From positions 1 to 9,656 of the forward strand of contig CANQCC010000056.1 in assembly GCA_947589635.1 (NCBI GenBank): 9,656 nucleotides of DNA, read 5' to 3'. The notes under the pieces were generated by a model. It did not search any database and had not been told where the DNA came from. It saw nothing but the letters and a program-made list of their open reading frames with translations. A program made the position numbers and the translations under genes. Below, piece after piece: positions 6,549 through 9,656 of this stretch (positions within the stretch are counted from its first letter, which is position 1; the number at the start of each line of letters is the position of its first letter). The stretch is from an uncultured Clostridia bacterium (lineage in GTDB: Bacteria; Bacillota; Clostridia; Christensenellales; CAG-917).

Positions 6549-6644
6549 TCGCGCTCAATTCGGGGTTTAAAGTGCGGATCTTGCAAAAATTCGCGCGTTT
6601 TAGAGGTTCATCTCGGTTGTCCGGGTTACGGGTCTTATTGCCGA

Positions 6645-7556
6645 TCACAGCCTCAGGTCTTTGCCGTGCAGGACGATCACGCGGGAAGTGGCTTTGTCGC
6701 AGAGCCGCGACGCGACGCGCTCCTGATAGTGGGCGGCGATCCCGCTCATGCCGAGGTTGGTGGTTATCAGCGTGCAAAGCCCCGCGCGCAGCCTCTCCTC
6801 AAGCAGCACAAGCAGATATTCCAGCGTAACGTTGCGCAGGACAGGCTCCGTGCCGAGGTCGTCGATTATCAGCAGGTCGGCGCTCATCACGTCGTGAGTG
6901 ATGGCGTTTCTCATCGCAAGCGGGGAAGTGTGGCACTCGAGGAAAAGTTTGCCGAGGTCGTACGCGCTTAACATCAGCGCGCTTTTGCCGCGCTCTATCG
7001 CCGCTATCTGCATCGCGCCCGCAAGCGTAGTCTTGCCCGTCCCCGTGCCGCCGGACAGCACGATCGTCTTGTTTTTGACCGCGGGAAGTTTCGCGACGTA
7101 CGCTTTAAGCCACGCCGTCACCTTTTCAAGCTCCTCCCGCTGCGCGGAATCCTTTACGGAAGAAGGGTCGAGAGCGACAAAAGAACGCACGTCATCAGAC
7201 GCGCCGCACTCCGCCTTAAGCGCGGTTATATATTCCCGCTTTGCGCATTTGCACAACTTGCCGTCCGCCACGCCCGTATCCTTGCACAGCTCGCAACGAG
7301 GGACAAAATCGAAATCGCGCTCGTCAAAACCATGCGCTTTCAGGGCGGAGATATACTTTTTGTGCGCGGATGTCGCGCGTTTTGAAGGCTCCCCGCGCAT
7401 GCCCGCGGCGAAACTTTCGCGAACAAAATCCGCATGCGCCTTGCGAATATCGTCAAATTCAAACGCGGCGGCAAGTCTTTCTTCCGCTTGTCGCTTGGCG
7501 AGGTCTATGTATTTTTTGCGGGCCGCAAGGACCCGTCTCAACGCTTTTTCTTTCAT
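6645..7556 (-). CDS. DnaI/DnaC-like replicative helicase loader ATPase
   Basis: This AAA+ ATPase is expected to load the replicative DnaB-type helicase onto DNA during initiation and restart. The 303-aa protein begins with a charged helical region (1-80). A four-cysteine cluster follows, C88-x2-C91 and C102-x-C104 in CELCKDTGVADGKLCKC, typical of the zinc module of DnaI/DnaC-type loaders. The ATPase part has Walker A GGTGTGKT (169-176), Walker B LLIIDDLG (228-235), sensor-1 TTN (265-267) and an arginine-containing ERVASRL segment (279-285). It starts at ATG 7556-7554, overlapping the stop of the DnaD-like gene by one base (TGATG); a GAGGA site lies nine bases upstream inside that gene. The pairing matches the dnaB-dnaI order in Bacillus. 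A phage-type DnaC is an alternative, but no phage genes are nearby. Confidence 0.88.
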   Translation of the reverse strand: MKEKALRRVLAARKKYIDLAKRQAEERLAAAFEFDDIRKAHADFVRESFAAGMRGEPSKRATSAHKKYISALKAHGFDERDFDFVPRCELCKDTGVADGKLCKCAKREYITALKAECGASDDVRSFVALDPSSVKDSAQREELEKVTAWLKAYVAKLPAVKNKTIVLSGGTGTGKTTLAGAMQIAAIERGKSALMLSAYDLGKLFLECHTSPLAMRNAITHDVMSADLLIIDDLGTEPVLRNVTLEYLLVLLEERLRAGLCTLITTNLGMSGIAAHYQERVASRLCDKATSRVIVLHGKDLRL

Positions 7557-8986
7557 CAGACGTCATCCTCGCTCAGCGCGTCAATGCTTGTGACGATGGA
7601 TTGCCACTCCTCATCGGAATAGGAGCGCTGCTCAAAATTGGGTTGCGCCGCCGCATGCGAATAGGCCTTTGCCTTCTCCACGCTGTCCACGCCGCTTTTC
7701 CTGTAGCCGGAAAGCAGTTGGTTGATGTATGGGGTAGGGTACGTCCTGCCCGCCGCCTGCCCCGCCGCGTACAGGATGATGTCGTCGTCAAAGCCCCAAT
7801 CCGCCGTCCAGGTGCGGTAAAGATCGCGATCGGATTGCGTGACTTGTCTGGAGCTGCCCGACGCGTCTATGATCTTTCTTATCTTTGCGTCACGCTCTAT
7901 TTGCGCGCGCAGGTACTCGTCTATGCCCGCCGCGGTCAGGATGCCAAGCGAAAAGAACTTGTTTACGACGTTGTTCATGCCTTCGAGGGTGCGCACGCCC
8001 GTCATGAAGCAGTGATGCGCAAGCTTTGAAAGCGCTTCGCCGTCGAAGCCCTTCGCCGTCCAGGGCACTATGTAGACCTCAATCTCGTGGTCGAATGACT
8101 CGTAGTAGATGCCGAGATTCTTGTTGATGGATATCGTAAGCTCCTTAAGCCTGTCAAGCTGCGCCTGATAGTCCTTTATCTGCTCCACAGAGAAGAGGGA
8201 CATGCGATAAAATTCGTCAAGTTTGGCGTCGAGCTTTTTGAAAGTTTTGCCGCCTTTAAGCGACTTGACCGCCGCAAGGATCGCGTCAAGCTCGTATCCC
8301 CAGCTGCGCGTCCACTTAAGCAACATCTGCTTGTCCTCGAGGTCCGCGCCGCCCTTTCTGCCAAGCGCGGCAAGCACTCCCCGCATATCCTCGCTCTGCT
8401 TGTCGTATTCAAGCAGCTTGTTTTCGACGTCGGCGACGGAGCGCACTCCGTCCGCTACCCAATTTCGCGCCACGGTCAGGATGTAGGGGTATCTTACGCT
8501 CATCCCCTTTTGATTTATGCAATATTGCACGATCATAAGCATGGCGTCCTGCTCCAGCTTGCTCTCGTCGAGGAACATATAATATTCGTTATACTCGTTG
8601 GGGGTGAGCATGCGCTCGGGGAAGAGTTGCTGCAATTGTGCGTTGAAGTCGTTCCACTTTTCGCCGCGATACTTTTTGGGAGGCTGATTTTCCTTTTTTA
8701 GGCTGAGGTAGGAGACTTCGAGAGGGGATTTTGAGATTATGCGGCAAAGTCCCATGTCCTCAAAATAGCCGTAAGCGCCGATGACTTCCGCCTCCGTCAT
8801 GTCGAGGGTGGAGCACAGCGCGTCAAGCGTGTTTTGCTTTTCGGGCGCGGCGCACAGATAAAGCCCGTACAGATATACCTTTATCTGCTTCTCGTCAAGA
8901 TAGGGCAAATGCTCCGCAATGAAAAGATTGTCCACCAAGGTGAACGTTTCAAGCAAGAAATCACTTGAAAATTTGACCACGCTCAT
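7556..8986 (-). CDS. DnaD/DnaB-like replication initiation protein
   Basis: The 476-aa protein resembles the Bacillota primosome proteins DnaD and DnaB (Bacillus naming), which remodel DNA and pass the helicase and its loader to the origin. Residues about 25-100 look like a winged-helix region (LDEKQIKVYLYGLYL, then DMTEAEVIGAYGYFEDMGL). At least two DnaD-C-type helical modules follow: one at about 128-194 with the YPYILTVARNW pattern (166-176), and one near the C-terminus at 386-442 with YPTPYINQLLSGYRKSGV (416-433). The stretches 218-262 and 315-362 look like further, more diverged copies. I chose ATG 8986 because GGGGAGA lies seven bases upstream and the promoter at 9018-9046 lies inside the 37-codon extension to 9097. 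Overlap with the helicase-loader gene implies coupled translation. Confidence 0.82.
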   Translation of the reverse strand: MSVVKFSSDFLLETFTLVDNLFIAEHLPYLDEKQIKVYLYGLYLCAAPEKQNTLDALCSTLDMTEAEVIGAYGYFEDMGLCRIISKSPLEVSYLSLKKENQPPKKYRGEKWNDFNAQLQQLFPERMLTPNEYNEYYMFLDESKLEQDAMLMIVQYCINQKGMSVRYPYILTVARNWVADGVRSVADVENKLLEYDKQSEDMRGVLAALGRKGGADLEDKQMLLKWTRSWGYELDAILAAVKSLKGGKTFKKLDAKLDEFYRMSLFSVEQIKDYQAQLDRLKELTISINKNLGIYYESFDHEIEVYIVPWTAKGFDGEALSKLAHHCFMTGVRTLEGMNNVVNKFFSLGILTAAGIDEYLRAQIERDAKIRKIIDASGSSRQVTQSDRDLYRTWTADWGFDDDIILYAAGQAAGRTYPTPYINQLLSGYRKSGVDSVEKAKAYSHAAAQPNFEQRSYSDEEWQSIVTSIDALSEDDV

Positions 8987-8993
8987 GCTTACG

Positions 8994-9000
8994 TCTCCCC
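8994..9000 (-). promoter_or_regulatory. Ribosome binding site fixing the start of the DnaD-like gene
   Basis: On the minus strand GGGGAGA is followed seven bases later by the ATG at 8986-8984. No comparable site precedes the alternative start at 9097, and that start lies outside the predicted transcript, which begins near 9011. Confidence 0.75.
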
Positions 9001-9017
9001 GCATTTTATGCTTTGAT

Positions 9018-9046
9018 AGCATACCACAAAATTCCCGCGCTGACAA
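9018..9046 (-). promoter_or_regulatory. Extended -10 promoter of the DnaD-like/helicase loader operon
   Basis: Read on the minus strand: TTGTCA (9046-9041), a 17-base spacer, then TATGCT (9023-9018) preceded by TGG, an extended -10. Transcription should start near 9011, giving a leader of about 25 nt that contains the GGGGAGA ribosome site. A nine-base A-tract (T9059-T9067 on the plus strand) lies about 48-56 bases before the start point, in UP-element position. The -10 is one arm of an inverted repeat TATGCT-TTGAT-AGCATA (9007-9023, plus strand). Confidence 0.78.
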
Positions 9047-9073
9047 ACGAAGTTTGAATTTTTTTTTGCGACC

Positions 9074-9088
9074 ACAACATCTTGTTGT
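9074..9088. repeat. Intergenic palindrome ACAACA-N-TGTTGT, copy 3
   Basis: ACAACA (9074-9079) and TGTTGT (9083-9088) flank TCT. Half-sites match the copies at 230-246 and 6535-6548. It lies between two divergent promoters, about 63 bases upstream of the minus-strand start point and about 95 bases upstream of the plus-strand one, just beyond the A-tract. Confidence 0.65.
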
Positions 9089-9147
9089 CCGTCTCAAAGA
9101 TAATCATATTGAAAAAGAGGACAGGGGAAAATTTAAGCGTGCGGCGC

Positions 9148-9176
9148 TTGCCATAAGGGGCGAGAAGTGATATGCT
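9148..9176 (+). promoter_or_regulatory. Extended -10 promoter of the 95-aa protein gene
   Basis: TTGCCA (9148-9153), a 17-base spacer and TATGCT (9171-9176) preceded by TGA form an extended -10 promoter. It uses the same TATGCTAT core as the divergent promoter at 9018-9046. Counting six bases after the -10 puts the start point on A9183, the first base of the ATG, which predicts a leaderless transcript. Confidence 0.72.
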
Positions 9177-9182
9177 ATTGCT

Positions 9183-9470
9183 ATGAAGATCTGGGCGAAA
9201 GTGATGAAAGGCGACAAGATATTGCGCGATACGCTCTATGAGGACGGCGCGGGACTGACCCCCGCTTCATTTAAGCACGCCTTGCAGGAGATAAGCTATT
9301 TGCTGGACGTATCCACGCCCGTCACATTGCCCACGCATTACAAGCACTTTGAAAGGTTCAATCGCGTGAAATATCTGCCGCGCGACTTTGTCGAGGACGT
9401 AGATTTTACCGCCTACATCCTTGAGCGCGTGATGGAGCACAAAAAGACCCCGGGCCGCTTTGAGCCTTAA
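9183..9470 (+). CDS. Uncharacterised small protein (95 aa)
   Basis: The product begins MKIWAKVMKGDKILRDTLYE, continues with a likely helix (SFKHALQEISYLLDV) and a TPVTLPTHYKHFERFNRVKYLP segment, and ends with DFVEDVDFTAYILERVMEHK and a short basic tail. It has no signal peptide or membrane helix and should be cytosolic. From memory it recalls small conserved clostridial hypothetical proteins of about 90 residues with a similar layout, but I cannot name a family or function. There is no Shine-Dalgarno sequence at normal distance from ATG 9183, and the promoter geometry predicts that transcription starts at this ATG. The Met at residue 8 (ATG 9204) is an alternative with only a weak GAAAG in front. 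The gene diverges from the DnaD-like operon and is followed 40 bases later by a lipoprotein gene. Confidence 0.72.
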   Translation: MKIWAKVMKGDKILRDTLYEDGAGLTPASFKHALQEISYLLDVSTPVTLPTHYKHFERFNRVKYLPRDFVEDVDFTAYILERVMEHKKTPGRFEP

Positions 9471-9510
9471 TGAATTCGCATTTTCTTATGAAGAAAGAAG
9501 GAACGCACTT

Positions 9511-9656
9511 ATGAAACGAGGAGCCGAATTTACAATTATAGCGCTTGCAATTTTGCTTGCGCTTTGCATGGCGACCATACTTGTCGCGTGCAATGACGGC
9601 GACGAGCAGGGCGGCTATAGGCACAGGCATGAGGACAGCGAGTGGATAATCGATGT
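9511..9656 (+). CDS. Putative secreted lipoprotein, 5' part (runs off window)
   Basis: Forty-eight residues are visible. A short basic N-terminus (MKRG) is followed by a hydrophobic stretch (IIALAILLALCMATI) and the lipobox LVAC with the lipidated Cys at residue 27, so the product should be exported and membrane-anchored. The mature part begins NDGDEQGG and then YRHRHEDSEWIIDV. The H-x-H...W pattern recalls the start of Cys-containing repeats often seen in secreted clostridial proteins (H...W...TC...G...C..C), but the first cysteines would lie beyond the window edge, so this is only a guess. AAGGA (9498-9502) precedes the ATG by eight bases. The 40-base gap to the preceding gene shows no promoter or strong terminator, so co-transcription is possible. 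Confidence 0.75.
   Translation, partial: MKRGAEFTIIALAILLALCMATILVACNDGDEQGGYRHRHEDSEWIID

Noticed and set aside
5308..6777. 489-aa open frame on the minus strand
   Set aside because: It is antisense to the two permeases, the terminator and the end of the helicase-loader region. The product is Arg/His/Glu-rich without recognisable features.
8987..9097. 37-residue N-terminal extension of the DnaD-like gene
   Set aside because: It runs through the predicted promoter (9018-9046), is Arg/Lys/Cys-rich, and has no ribosome site, while ATG 8986 has GGGGAGA at ideal distance.
9482..9496. Possible terminator TTTCTT-ATG-AAGAAA between the 95-aa gene and the lipoprotein gene
   Set aside because: The stem is only six A/T-rich pairs with a three-base loop and no T-run, too weak to call.
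1..9656. CRISPR array, insertion sequence, integrase, toxin-antitoxin or phage-defence genes
   Set aside because: No regularly spaced direct repeats, transposase or recombinase motifs, or small gene pairs of that kind are visible. The genes are transport, salvage and replication functions.

Overview
The window looks like a chromosomal segment of an uncultured Bacillota, probably of the clostridial kind (inference). Supporting signs are strong GGAGG-type ribosome sites, sigma-A-like promoters, a DnaD/DnaI-type primosome pair, lipoproteins with N-terminal lipoboxes and a BMP-family nucleoside-type ABC importer. Base composition is near-balanced and codon use favours GCG and GGC, so it is not a typical AT-rich Clostridium. 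I see no mobile element, tRNA, rRNA or CRISPR array.

Layout. Bases 2-79 are the tail of an unidentified gene, followed by a rho-independent terminator (131-159). Bases 80-483 are non-coding and hold a palindrome and a near-consensus promoter (352-381). This promoter drives a plus-strand purine salvage and uptake cluster: xpt (484-1065), a BMP substrate-binding lipoprotein (1102-2305), a double-domain ABC ATPase (2397-4226) and two BPD_transp_2 permeases (4223-5491 and 5491-6447). The cluster ends at a terminator (6504-6531). The genes are tightly packed and partly overlapping, and a 13-bp intercistronic hairpin separates the lipoprotein from the ATPase. The importer would bring in a purine nucleoside or base, and Xpt would capture xanthine or guanine with PRPP. 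As sequenced, the binding-protein gene is broken: about 20 codons are missing around position 1740 and the frame shifts there.

A convergent minus-strand pair follows, with a one-base overlap: a DnaD/DnaB-like replication initiation protein (8986 to 7556) and a DnaI/DnaC-like helicase loader (7556 to 6645). The order resembles dnaB-dnaI of Bacillus subtilis. Its promoter (9018-9046) lies in a divergent intergenic region and rules out the longest possible start of the DnaD-like gene. On the other side of that region, an extended -10 promoter (9148-9176) ends exactly one start-site distance before the ATG of a 95-aa uncharacterised protein, which predicts a leaderless mRNA. The window ends inside a second lipoprotein gene (9511 onward).

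The observations most worth following are three copies of a perfect ACAACA-N2/3-TGTTGT palindrome, all intergenic; the deletion in the binding-protein gene with a hairpin exactly at the junction; the predicted leaderless gene; and an extra charged segment of roughly 60 residues in the first ABC domain. I do not see a clearly new multi-gene system here.
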